Assembly (NCBI RefSeq): GCF_014164775.1
Contig: NZ_JACJGB010000012.1
Coordinates: 16,846 to 80,845 of the forward strand
Direction: 5' to 3'
DNA: 64,000 nt
Source of the DNA: Tessaracoccus sp. MC1679
Lineage (GTDB): Bacteria > Actinomycetota > Actinomycetes > Propionibacteriales > Propionibacteriaceae
In this document: positions 53,042-62,900 of the stretch, in pieces
Position numbering within the stretch: position 1 is the stretch's first letter
How the letters are laid out: each line of letters opens with the position of its first letter
The notes under the pieces: generated by a model
What the model saw: only the letters and a program-made list of their open reading frames with translations
The model's database searches: none
What the model was told of the DNA's origin: nothing
Position numbers and translations under genes: made by a program

Positions 53042-56000
53042 TCAGTCCTCCAGAACGAGGTCGGGAAGAGAGTCCACGATCTTCATCGTCTCGACAGAGA
53101 CCGTCACGACCCGCTTGACCAGGTCGATGATGTAGCGGGGGTCGCCTTGCTCGCGGGACCACGCGTTGGGGTCGTTGACGATGCCAGAAGCCTTGTCAGT
53201 GCGGACCCAGTAGCGGTCGATGATCCACTCCAGCGCAGACCGGGAGCCAAGCTGGTAACGGTGGGCCTCGTCAGGCATGCCTCGGAGGGTCACGTGCGAG
53301 TTGTAGATCAGCGTCGACTTATCCACCGACTTGCCGGAGCCCTGGAACTTCATCTTGGCCCCGACGGCGAATAGCTCGTAGTCGTCCAAGTCCGCCCCTG
53401 GGCTGACCAGTTCCTCCAAGGGGTAGGGCTCGACTGTCTCGTACCCAACGTGCAGCGCCACGAGGGCCGCGCCAGCGTCCACGAAGGCGCGGAAGTCCTC
53501 CGAGCCAGCGGCGAGCGGCACACGGGGCAGCATCTTCGTCAGGTCAGCCGCGAACCGTTGGCGGTACTGCGGAGAGTGCAGCACCCCGTAGACGTAGGCG
53601 AAGATGTCGTCCTTCGTGACAGAGGTCCCGAAGCTGTGCCGGTAGATGGCCAAGGCCGCATCGGTGATGTTGTCGATGCGTTGGTAGCCGTCGATGACCT
53701 CGTGGTCTGGGTCGAAGAGCATGTCGGACTCCACTCGCTTCGCTCCAGGCACGTAGGTCCAGCGTGGGTAGAACTGACCGCTGTTCGAGCCGTACATGGC
53801 TAGGTCTGGTAGCCGGTCGGTGCCGAGTACCGAGAAGGGCTTCGGTGAGCCAGGGGCTAGTGCGTAGAACCCGACGTTGGGCGTGTGCGCCGTGGGGAAC
53901 ATGCGCTGCATCTGGTAGGTTCGCTCGTTCACAGTGGCGTCAAAGTACGCGTGCATCTGGCTGAAAGGTCGATACAGCGATCGACGCGTGCGTGAGGCCT
54001 CGAAGGTGTGCCGACGGCCGCGTTTGAGGTCCCGGTCTAGCCCCCCGCTCCAGGAGATCCTCCGGGGGTCATCGACACGCCCATGTTCGACTGACGAATT
54101 GTAAGCGTCGATCATGCTCTGCATGTTCATCCGTAGCCAGGTCTCGCTGAAGTTGTAACACCAGGCGTCGCGGTTGGTCTTCAGACCGTTTGATGAGAGT
54201 TCGAAGACCCCCTGCGTCGGGCCGTCAGAGACGATTGGCATGAAGCTGAGGAAGGTGTCGTCGCGGTGGTTGGTCCAGTCGCCGTGGGTGTTGGGGGTGA
54301 TGGTCTGCCAGGGGAGCGTGTCGAGCTGTGCCTGATCAACGCGCTGGAGCTTCTGTTCGCGGGTGAGGTAGTCGCCGATGTCGTGGTACTGGATGCGGCA
54401 GGACCCGGTGTAGGTGGGGTCCTTGACGCCGATGAAGATGGCCACTGTGTTGCGGCTGCCTGAGCCGAAGACCTTGCCACCCTCCTTCTTCGACAATTCG
54501 CCGGCGGTGCGCTGGTTGCCGCGGAGGTTGTAGACGTAGATGGTGCTGTACTCGTTGGCGAGGCTGAGGCGCATGCCGTCGGCGGTGTTGCCGTCGATCC
54601 AGCCGCCGTTGGACACGAACGCGACGACCCCCTTGGGGCCGAGACGGTCGGTGGCCCACCGGAAGGCCCGGATGTAGGAGTCGTAGAGGCTGTTCTTGTT
54701 CGTGGCGCTGGAGCGCCTAGCGTAGGTATCCGCGATGGACCCGTCGAGGGTCTCGTACTTGTAGTTGGCGTTGTTGTCGTTCGCGCTCGTCTGGCCGACG
54801 GAGTAGGGCGGGTTCCCGACGATGACTGTGATCTCGTCCTCGATCTGACGCTGGATCCGCTCGTTGTTGACGGGAATGAGGCTGGTGTCGGCCCGGTCGC
54901 CGGTCTCGCTGCTCTGGAACGTGTCCGTGAGCACCGCCCCGGGGAAGGGGGTGTAGTCCGTGGCGTCGATGAGGGCCTGGTAGGTGGTTTCGATGTTGAC
55001 GCAGGCGATGTAGTAGGCCAGCAGCATGATCTCGTTTGCCCACAGCTCGGAGGCGTACTTCCGGGCCAGGTCTTCGGGCTGGATGATCCCGGACTGGAGG
55101 AGCCGGACGATGAAGGTGCCGGTGCCGGTGAACGGGTCGAGGATCTTCACGCCTTCGTCGGTAAGGCCGTGGCCGAACTCCTGGCGACACACGTCGTCGG
55201 CTGCCCGGAGGATGAAGTCGACGATCTCGACGGGGGTGTAGACAACGCCCAGCGACTGGGCCTGCTTGGGGAAGGCGTTGCGGAAGAACTTCTCGTAGAG
55301 GTCGTGGATGACGCTCTGACGGCCTTCGGCGCTCTTGACGGAGGCTGCGCGGGTGCGGACGGAGTCGTAGAACCTGTCGAGCTTCTCGGTCTCCGCGTCC
55401 AGTCCCTGGTCTTCGAGGACGTCGAGCATGTCCTGCATCGAGACCGACACCGGGTTGTGCATCGCGAAGCTGGACTCCCCGAAGAGAGCGTCGAACACCG
55501 GTGCGGTGATCAGGTGCTGCGACAACATCGAGATCGCATCATCACGGCTGATGGACTCATTGAGGTTCGCCCGAAGCCCGTGCAGGAACTGGTCGAACGC
55601 GTCCGGAACTGCCGGGTCGGTGGTGGTGTCGAGGATGGCGTTGATGCGGGTGACCTGGGCGGCGGACATGTCGGCGACATCCTTGGCCCACTGGTCCCAG
55701 TACTCGCGGGTGCCGACCTTGGTCACGATCCGGGCGTAGAGGGAGTCTCGCCACTGCCCGAGCGTGAACAGGGCGTCCTGGATCGCATCGGAGATCCCAT
55801 CCGACCCGGTCCCACTGCTATCGGGTGTGTCGATGACGTCGGTGATGATCTTGTCGGCGCTGTTCTTGTTCAGCTGGATCGAGTTGATCATCGCGTCGAA
55901 CCGGTCATCGTGGGCACGTAGGGCGTTGAGGACGTCCCAGACCACCTTGAAGCGTCGGTTGTCGTTGAGGGCCTTGTCGGGTTCCGATCCGGCGGGAACC

Positions 56001-57811
56001 GCGACCGGCAGGATGATGTAGCCGTACTCCTTGTCGGGGGCCTTGCGCATCACCCGGCCCACGGACTGCACCACGTCGACCTGGGAGCTGCGCGGTGACA
56101 TGAACAGCACCGCATCCAGCGCGGGCACGTCGACGCCCTCGGACAGGCAGCGGGCGTTGGTGAGGATGCGGCACTGGCCGTCGGCGACGGGGGCCTTGAG
56201 CCAGGACAGCTTGTGGGCGCGTTCCAGGGCGTTCATGGTGCCGTCGACGTGCTCGGCCTCGACCAGCAGGGTGTCGCGGGAGTCGATGCCCTCGGCGGTC
56301 TCGACCATCTGGGGGAACACCTCGGCCACGCGCTTCGAGGACTTGATGTTGCCCAGGAACGCCACCGCCCGCTTCATCGGGATCGCCCCGGTCGGGAAGC
56401 CGGGGTGGTCCTTGGTCTTCTTGGTGCGCTTGGCCAGACCGTTCCAGCAGCCGATGATCTTGGCCGCGTCATCCAGCGGGATCTCGTGGTCCTCGCCGGC
56501 GAGCATCTCCTGGAGCGGGGCAGCCATCTGCTCCTCGCTGACCATCAGGACCATCACCTTGTAGTCCGACAGGAGGTCCCGCTCGACCGCCTCACCGAAC
56601 CCGAGCCGGTGGAACACAGGACCGAACTTCGCCGGGTCGTCCATGGAGGTCAGCTCGGCTGAGTGCTCGGCGGCCTTGCCCTTGGTCTCCTCCCCGAACA
56701 TGCGCGGGGTGGCGGTCATATAGAGGCGACGCTTCCCGGCCAGGAACGACTGGTCGTGGACCTTCACAAACGACGACTCGCTGGCATCAGCCAGGGTCAC
56801 GCCGGTGGTGCGGTGCGCCTCGTCACACAGGATCAGGTCGAACTCCGCAGCCCCCAACTCCTGCGCCTTCGCGACCGTGTCGATCGACTGGTAGGTGGAG
56901 AACACCACCGACATCCCATGCGCACGGCGACCCTTATGGAGACGGTCGTAGAGCTCGTGACCGTTTGTGGTGGCGGGAAGCACCACATCGTGGACGGAGA
57001 TGTCCTCCGCAGCGCGGGACACCTTGGTGTCCGAGCACACGACGAAAGGGCGCATGTCGATCGTGGTCTGCGCGGTCCACTCCCGCAACGTCTGCGACAC
57101 CAGCTGGATCGACGGGGCCAGGAACAACACCCGCAGCGATCCGCCGTTGGCCTCGGCGAGTCGCTCGGCCAGCTTCAGGCTGGTGAACGTCTTACCCGTC
57201 CCGCAGGCGGAGATCCACTGACCACGGTCGTGCTTCTCGAAGCCGGTCAGGATCTTGCCGATCGCCTCATCCTGATGCGGACGGGTCGCATACTTCCGCG
57301 CCGGCGCCAGCTCGACCTGCAGGGTGCCGGGCATCGCGAAAGCCCAGTCGATCGGGGCCGAGGCGATGTCGGTCGACCCGATCCGCTGCACCGGGATGCT
57401 CTGGTCCTGGAGCGCTTCCTCGGCGTGGCTAGACCAGTGGTCGGTGGTAGAAATGATGATCCGGTTGGTGAACCCCACCCCGTCGTAGGTCTTCCCAGAG
57501 GCGGTGAAGAACGAATCGATGTCGCCCTTGGATAGGTAGTGGTCCGGGTTGAAGAACTTGCACTGGATCGCGGTCCAGCTGCCCTCGTCACGGTCCCTGG
57601 CCACCAGATCGATCCCGACGTCCACCGAGGTCCCGCGATGGGCCCAGTCAATCCACCGCGACACGTGCTCGTACTTCATCGACAACACAGGGTCGAGCTG
57701 GAAGTACTCCACCATCAGCTTCTCGAACGCCGTCCCCTTCTCCGAGTTCGACGGCGCGTCCTGGAACGCCGCGAACACCTCATCGACCGTGGTAGGGGTA
57801 AGGGTCTGCAT
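53042..57811 (-). CDS. Single-chain type ISP restriction-modification enzyme
   Basis: A 1589-residue protein, start at 57811 behind AGGAG. Domains in order: Mrr-like nuclease (DVGIDLVARD, then AIQCKFF near residue 85); superfamily 2 helicase (ACGTGKTFTSLKL near 200, DEAHRTTG near 329, VGRVMRKAPD); adenine methyltransferase (DPFTGTGTFIVRL near 892, VGNPPYSVG near 1000); and a C-terminal target-recognition region. This is the LlaGI/LlaBIII plan, which methylates one strand and cuts unmodified DNA after translocation. All key motifs look intact. Confidence 0.93.
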   Translation of the reverse strand: MQTLTPTTVDEVFAAFQDAPSNSEKGTAFEKLMVEYFQLDPVLSMKYEHVSRWIDWAHRGTSVDVGIDLVARDRDEGSWTAIQCKFFNPDHYLSKGDIDSFFTASGKTYDGVGFTNRIIISTTDHWSSHAEEALQDQSIPVQRIGSTDIASAPIDWAFAMPGTLQVELAPARKYATRPHQDEAIGKILTGFEKHDRGQWISACGTGKTFTSLKLAERLAEANGGSLRVLFLAPSIQLVSQTLREWTAQTTIDMRPFVVCSDTKVSRAAEDISVHDVVLPATTNGHELYDRLHKGRRAHGMSVVFSTYQSIDTVAKAQELGAAEFDLILCDEAHRTTGVTLADASESSFVKVHDQSFLAGKRRLYMTATPRMFGEETKGKAAEHSAELTSMDDPAKFGPVFHRLGFGEAVERDLLSDYKVMVLMVSEEQMAAPLQEMLAGEDHEIPLDDAAKIIGCWNGLAKRTKKTKDHPGFPTGAIPMKRAVAFLGNIKSSKRVAEVFPQMVETAEGIDSRDTLLVEAEHVDGTMNALERAHKLSWLKAPVADGQCRILTNARCLSEGVDVPALDAVLFMSPRSSQVDVVQSVGRVMRKAPDKEYGYIILPVAVPAGSEPDKALNDNRRFKVVWDVLNALRAHDDRFDAMINSIQLNKNSADKIITDVIDTPDSSGTGSDGISDAIQDALFTLGQWRDSLYARIVTKVGTREYWDQWAKDVADMSAAQVTRINAILDTTTDPAVPDAFDQFLHGLRANLNESISRDDAISMLSQHLITAPVFDALFGESSFAMHNPVSVSMQDMLDVLEDQGLDAETEKLDRFYDSVRTRAASVKSAEGRQSVIHDLYEKFFRNAFPKQAQSLGVVYTPVEIVDFILRAADDVCRQEFGHGLTDEGVKILDPFTGTGTFIVRLLQSGIIQPEDLARKYASELWANEIMLLAYYIACVNIETTYQALIDATDYTPFPGAVLTDTFQSSETGDRADTSLIPVNNERIQRQIEDEITVIVGNPPYSVGQTSANDNNANYKYETLDGSIADTYARRSSATNKNSLYDSYIRAFRWATDRLGPKGVVAFVSNGGWIDGNTADGMRLSLANEYSTIYVYNLRGNQRTAGELSKKEGGKVFGSGSRNTVAIFIGVKDPTYTGSCRIQYHDIGDYLTREQKLQRVDQAQLDTLPWQTITPNTHGDWTNHRDDTFLSFMPIVSDGPTQGVFELSSNGLKTNRDAWCYNFSETWLRMNMQSMIDAYNSSVEHGRVDDPRRISWSGGLDRDLKRGRRHTFEASRTRRSLYRPFSQMHAYFDATVNERTYQMQRMFPTAHTPNVGFYALAPGSPKPFSVLGTDRLPDLAMYGSNSGQFYPRWTYVPGAKRVESDMLFDPDHEVIDGYQRIDNITDAALAIYRHSFGTSVTKDDIFAYVYGVLHSPQYRQRFAADLTKMLPRVPLAAGSEDFRAFVDAGAALVALHVGYETVEPYPLEELVSPGADLDDYELFAVGAKMKFQGSGKSVDKSTLIYNSHVTLRGMPDEAHRYQLGSRSALEWIIDRYWVRTDKASGIVNDPNAWSREQGDPRYIIDLVKRVVTVSVETMKIVDSLPDLVLED

Positions 57812-57908
57812 CACTGCACTCCTGACAAGCACTCGAACCGTGACCCTGAGCGTATCCAACCCAACCGACCAAACCGGGCCAGGCGATTGCCGGATCCTTA
57901 GCTTCCTG

Positions 57909-58970
57909 CTAGCACGCGTAGGCGGCGTCTGTGCGGCAGAGGCCAGGGGCTAGGCGTCGGAGATTCACAAGGCCAACCATGGATCCAACCTCCGTGAGTG
58001 TCACGGCGGGTACAAGTGCCCCCATCCATTCGCCCAGCGCCACCAGGCGGGGAAGTTCCCGCAAGTTGGCAAGGAACCGGTCCCGTGACTCAGGATCGAT
58101 CTGCCCAACCATCCATACGCGGCCAACCTCCTCCGCAACACCTTCCGCCTCCGTGGCGGAGACTCCATGGTTCTGGACCAGGTGGTCGCGGATCTGATCG
58201 AGACTCCTCCACACTGAGACGCTGTGGTCGGGCTTGTAGGAGTGCTGCCTTGCTAGAAACGGCCACCGGGTCTTTGCCGAAACGGCCAGAGCGATCTCGT
58301 AATCCGGCCCGTCGGAGGGAACCCCTGGTCCTAGGGAAGGCGCGAGTCGATCAACGGTGATCTCTTCGAATGACCTAAGACCTGGAACTGTCCTGGCCAA
58401 TCCCAACAAGATGGCATGCTCGATCCAAGATCTGGAGCTGGGCGGTCCTGCCGGAAGGACCCTCGACAGGACAGCATCCTGGAGCCTCGGGAGACCCAAG
58501 GGATCCAGGAGCTTCACGTCGAGGGCGACTGCCACGTAGAGGGCAGTGATCGCATCGAGCGTCTCGTCATCAAGAGAGGCTATGGCTTTGATCGCGGCGT
58601 CCACGACTGCGCGGCGCCGCCGGTCAGCGCTGTCGCTTGCTCGCTCGACGAGGAGATCGACCAACATGTCGATGTCACGGTCATTCTCTGAACCTCCAGC
58701 CTCCACGGCGGCTGCTTGTATAGAGCCCCAAAGACTCGGATCCCGAGCGGCGTCGAGCCGATCAGCTTTCACTAAGCCGGCCACGAGCCGGTCGCCGAAG
58801 GTCCGCAGCCGGTCGTTGATCTCAAGGCGGACGTCATCTCTGATCTCACCGAACTCGCGGGCGATGCGGTCATCGATCAACCTATGCGCCTCAGTGGGAG
58901 TCATGCCGACAGTGACGATCTGCTGTGAGCCGATGCCAGCCTTCAGGTTGGCTCTGATCTCATCAACCAC
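57909..58970 (-). CDS. LPO_1073/Vpar_1526-like protein
   Basis: A 353-residue protein. ARDPSLWGSIQAAAVEAGG, then MLVDLLVERASDSADRRRRA and LDDETLDAITALYVAVAL match the helical core I remember from the LPO_1073/Vpar_1526 family, whose function is unknown. The N-terminus (VTVGMTPTEAHRLIDDRIAR) is the family's usual helical opening. Its start overlaps by 8 bases the small membrane-protein gene upstream. The pairing and the neighbourhood suggest a defence or stress role. Confidence 0.68.
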   Translation of the reverse strand: MVDEIRANLKAGIGSQQIVTVGMTPTEAHRLIDDRIAREFGEIRDDVRLEINDRLRTFGDRLVAGLVKADRLDAARDPSLWGSIQAAAVEAGGSENDRDIDMLVDLLVERASDSADRRRRAVVDAAIKAIASLDDETLDAITALYVAVALDVKLLDPLGLPRLQDAVLSRVLPAGPPSSRSWIEHAILLGLARTVPGLRSFEEITVDRLAPSLGPGVPSDGPDYEIALAVSAKTRWPFLARQHSYKPDHSVSVWRSLDQIRDHLVQNHGVSATEAEGVAEEVGRVWMVGQIDPESRDRFLANLRELPRLVALGEWMGALVPAVTLTEVGSMVGLVNLRRLAPGLCRTDAAYAC

Positions 58971-59157
58971 CGGTCACCGCGTCGTTCCGCGTGATTGCCA
59001 CGCTCTGAGTGGCGTGGTCTCCGGCGCGCTGGTGAACACGGACCCGGCTCTTGTGGAGGTGCCATCCTCCTGCGCTCCCCGTGATGAGGCCCACTAGGAG
59101 ACTCACGATCTCGGTGCCGATCCCATCAAGGATCCACTCAATTGCCAACAAGCTCAC
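58963..59157 (-). CDS. Small membrane partner of the LPO_1073-like protein
   Basis: A 64-residue protein with a GTG start behind AAGGAG. One membrane helix (EIVSLLVGLITGSAGGWHL) is followed by a basic stretch and HQRAGDHATQSVAI. This RAGDhatQ end resembles the QKAGDNSxQ motif of small proteins found before LPO_1073-like genes. It probably anchors or senses for the downstream protein. Confidence 0.62.
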   Translation of the reverse strand: MSLLAIEWILDGIGTEIVSLLVGLITGSAGGWHLHKSRVRVHQRAGDHATQSVAITRNDAVTGG

Positions 59158-59266
59158 CTGCCGCTCCTTCCATCTGCCCCAGTGTTCCAGACGCAGGAGA
59201 CAGTTCCAGTGGAGAGGACTCTGTCCCTTGACAACGCGAGTGGCTGACTAGCCGTCGCTCCCTGTC

Positions 59267-59301
59267 GACTTCAGCGACGTCGTACCCCGATCGCTGAAGT
59301 C
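59267..59301. terminator. Hairpin, 11-bp arms
   Basis: gacttcagcga (59267-59277) and its exact inverse tcgctgaagtc (59291-59301) with a 13-base loop lie in the gap between two minus-strand genes. It could end transcription of the gene at 59423-59806. There is no T run, so a binding site or transfer-origin element is also possible. Confidence 0.45.
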
Positions 59302-59339
59302 ACACACACCTCTTGCACCATCGGGGAGAAGGCCCGGGT

Positions 59340-59363
59340 TGTTGCATTTGATGCAACATCAAA
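59340..59363. repeat. Two interlocked palindromes
   Basis: tgttgcat-ttg-atgcaaca (59340-59358) overlaps tttgatg-caa-catcaaa (59347-59363), so one stretch can form two alternative hairpins. It lies about 560 bases before the relaxase gene and downstream of the small membrane-protein gene. It may be a regulator site or part of a transfer origin. Confidence 0.45.
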
Positions 59364-59422
59364 CGTGGCTGGCCTGGGCCGATGATCGACTGGGGGTACA
59401 TTCGCGTCCGCGGGTCTACGCG

Positions 59423-59806
59423 TCATGGTCCGGAGGTCTGCCGGCTCTTGCGTAGCCGGGCCGCGGACCATCCAACGAGCTCGGCGACGCCGCCGACGAC
59501 CGCGTCGTAGACGATGCCTTTGAGCAGGTGTTCCCAGAGGTAGGCCCAGGCTTGAGCGTCCGTCTCGATGCAGTCTCGCCCCCACAGTGAGCAGTTCAGC
59601 GCCTGCTGGGCGGCTATCTGCGAGCCCACGATTCCGGAGCCGATCAGGGCGACCCATCCCAAGCCTTCGGCGCCCTTGCTGAGGTACTCACGGGTACCGC
59701 TCTCGCGCAGGAACGCTCCGACGAGGATGGCGATCCATGCCAAGACCTGGACGACGTTCGCTACGGCTGCGAGCAGCTCGTAGTCGGCGCCAAGCTCGGG
59801 ATTCAT
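59423..59806 (-). CDS. Small membrane protein next to the relaxase
   Basis: A 127-residue protein, start at the ATG at 59806. Two hydrophobic helices (LLAAVANVVQVLAWIAILVG and LGWVALIGSGIVGSQIA) and two cysteines in the loop (NCSLWGRDC) suggest an exported disulfide-bonded loop. The end is basic. Unknown family. It is divergent from the relaxase gene, with 113 bases between starts, and could act as an entry-exclusion or accessory protein. Confidence 0.5.
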   Translation of the reverse strand: MNPELGADYELLAAVANVVQVLAWIAILVGAFLRESGTREYLSKGAEGLGWVALIGSGIVGSQIAAQQALNCSLWGRDCIETDAQAWAYLWEHLLKGIVYDAVVGGVAELVGWSAARLRKSRQTSGP

Positions 59807-59919
59807 GCGACGAGTCTGCTCCTCGGGCACCGGACCTCGCGTGATTCCGGGGCTGCCGCCAGAGATTCAGCGGAGTCGGTTCACGCTGTAGCCGGGTCGG
59901 GTTCGGGTTGGTAGGGGGT

Positions 59920-62900
59920 GTGACGGCGTCTTTGCACAAGCTGACTGCCGGGTCGGGGTATGACTACCTGACCCGGCAGGTCGCTGCGCAGGACTCAACA
60001 GAGAAGGGCCACGCGTCGCTGACGAGCTACTACACGGAGAAGGGTGAGGTGCCGGGTCGGTGGGTCGGTACCGGCCTGGAAGCGTTGGAGATGGAGCCGG
60101 GTAGTGCGGTGTCGGAGGTGCAGATGCGTGCCTTGTTCGGGGCGGGTTTCCATCCGGATATGGAGGCCCGGCTGGCTGCTCTCCCGGCCGGCGCGACGCC
60201 CGCTCAGATCCGCCAGGCGGCCCGGCTGGGGTCGCCGTTCCAGGTGCGGACGGCGGCGACGGTGTTCCAGCAGGAGGTCGCGATCCGGTGCAGTCAGTGG
60301 GCTGCAGCCAACGGGTTGGGCAGTGGTGGGACGGTGCCGGTGGATGTGCGGGCTGGTATCCGCAACGAGCTCGCCACTGCTGGTTTCGAGGCGCGGATGG
60401 GGAGGGCGCCGAGCGGGGTGGAGTTGTCGTCGGAGGTGGCGACGTTGACGAGGAACCCGACGATTGCGTGCGCGGGCTATGACGTGACGTTCACGCCGGT
60501 GAAGTCGGTCTCTGCCCTGTGGGCGGTGGCGCCGCAGGAGGTGGCGGCGCAGATCGAGGAGGCTCACAACGCGGCGGTCGCGGACGCGCTGCGGTATCTG
60601 GAGGAGCGGGTCCTGTTCTCCCGGCGGGGGCACGGTGGGGTGCGGCAGGTCGAGGTCACCGGCCTGATCGCGGCCGCGTTCACGCATCGGGACTCGCGGG
60701 CGGGGGATCCGAACCTTCACACCCATGTGGCGATCGCGAACAAGGTCCAGACCTTGGATGGGGCGTGGTTGGCGGTCGACGGCCGTCCGTTGCATGCGGG
60801 GATGGTGAGCATCTCGGAGGTGTACAACACGGCTCTGGAGGCGCACCTGGTGGCCCGTCTCGGGGTCCGGTTCGAGGCTGAGACTGCGCGGGATCCGGCG
60901 AAGCGTGTGGTGCGGGAGATCGTCGGGGTGCCGGCCCGGTTGCGGGAGGCGTGGTCGAGCCGGCGGGCGGCGATCGAGGCCCGCCAGGCGGAGCTGGCGG
61001 TCGACTTCCAGCACGCGCATGGCCGGCCGCCGACACCGGCCGAGGCGATCGCGTTGGCGCAGCAGGCCACCCTGGAGACCCGCCAGGCCAAGCACGAACC
61101 CCGCTCACTGGCCGAGCAGCGCACCACCTGGGCAACCCAAGCCCGTGCCGTCCTCGGCGACGACGGGGTGGCCCGGATGCTCACCGATGTGACCGCGGCC
61201 GGCCGCAGGTCGGGGCCTCCGGTCACGACGGAATGGGTCGACTCTGTGGCCGACGAGATGGTGGCCCGGATGGGTGTGTCGCGGGCGTCGTGGACGGTGT
61301 GGCACCTGCAGGCCGAGGCGTCGCGCCGTGCCCGGGAACGCGCCACGGACCCGCGTCAGGCGGAGGAGTTGACCGCCGCGTTGCTGGCGGCGGCGACCGC
61401 CAGGTGTTTGCCGGTGGCCGGCTGGAGTGATCCGGTCAGTGATCCGCAGCTGTTGCGGCGCAGTGATGGGGAGAGTGTCTACAGCACCGTCGGGGGTCGC
61501 CGGTTCACCTCGACCGCTGTCGTGGAGGCCGAGCAGGTCATCACCGCGGCCGCCGGCATGACGGATGGGCGGCGGGTTGAGGAGGTCGACGTCACTGTGG
61601 CGCTGCTGGCCTCCACCGCGACGGGGGTTGGGTTGAATGCGGGGCAGATCCAGCTGGTGCGGCGGATGGCGACCAGTGGTCGGCGGGTGCAGGTGGGGTT
61701 GGCGGCGGCCGGGTCGGGGAAGACCACAGCGTTGGCGGTGTTGGCCGGCGCGTGGCGGGAAAGCGGCGGCACCGTGCTGGGCCTGGCACCCTCCGCGGTC
61801 GCGGCGGGGGTGCTGGGGGAGCAGGTCGGGGCCTCGGCGACGCTGGCGAAGATCGCCCACGACCTCCACCACAACCCAGCGGGCGTTGAGGCTCTGATTG
61901 GTGCGGAGACGTTGTTGATCGTCGACGAGGCCGGGATGGCCGATACCCCCACGCTGGCGGCGGTGGTCGGGTTCGCTGTGGGGCGGGGGGCGTCGGTGCG
62001 GCTGATCGGTGATGATCAGCAGCTCGCCGCGGTCGGCGCCGGCGGCGTGCTGCGCGACATCACCGAGACCCACGGCGCGGTGCAGCTGACCGAGGTGATG
62101 CGCTTCGTTGACCCCGCCGAAGCAGCAGCCTCCCTGGCGCTGCGGGAGGGCCGGCTCGAGGCCCTGGGCTTCTACCTCGACCAGGGACGCATCCATGCCG
62201 GCTCCGAAGAGACCGTGCTGCGCGACGCCCTCACAGGATGGCTCCACGATCGTGCGGCAGGGCTCGACAGCGTGATGCTGGCCGGAACCCGCGACCAGGT
62301 CGCCCAACTCAACCGGTGGGCCCGCGACCACCGCCTCACCGACACCCCCGACAGCGATGGTGGAGGTCCCGTTGCGGTGCTGTCGGATGGGAACGTGGCA
62401 TCGGTCGGGGATGTGATCGTGACCCGACTCAATGACCGTCGGCTCAGTGTGAGTGCGACGGATTGGGTGAAGAACGGTGACCGGTGGACCGTCACCGGCG
62501 TCGACCCGGCCGGCGCACTCCGAGCCGTCCACCGCAGCACCGGGCTGCGGGTTCTGCTGCCGCCGGCGTATGTGGCCGAGCATGTGGAGTTGGGGTACGC
62601 GGTGACGGTGCACTGCGCTCAGGGGGTCACGGTCGACACCACCCACACGGTGCTGACCGGGACGGAGGCCAGGCAGCAGTTGTATGTGGCGATGAGCCGC
62701 GGCCGCGAATCGAACCAGGCCTATGTGCAGGTCGTCGACGGGGGAGAAGAGAATGCCCCGATTCATCCCGCGACGCTGCGGCCGGTCACCGCCGGCGACG
62801 TCCTGGAGCAGATTCTGGCCCGGGACGGATCTTCCCGATCGGTGACCACCGAAGCCCGCCACGCCACCGATCCGTACACGAGGCTGGGGCTCGCGGCCGC

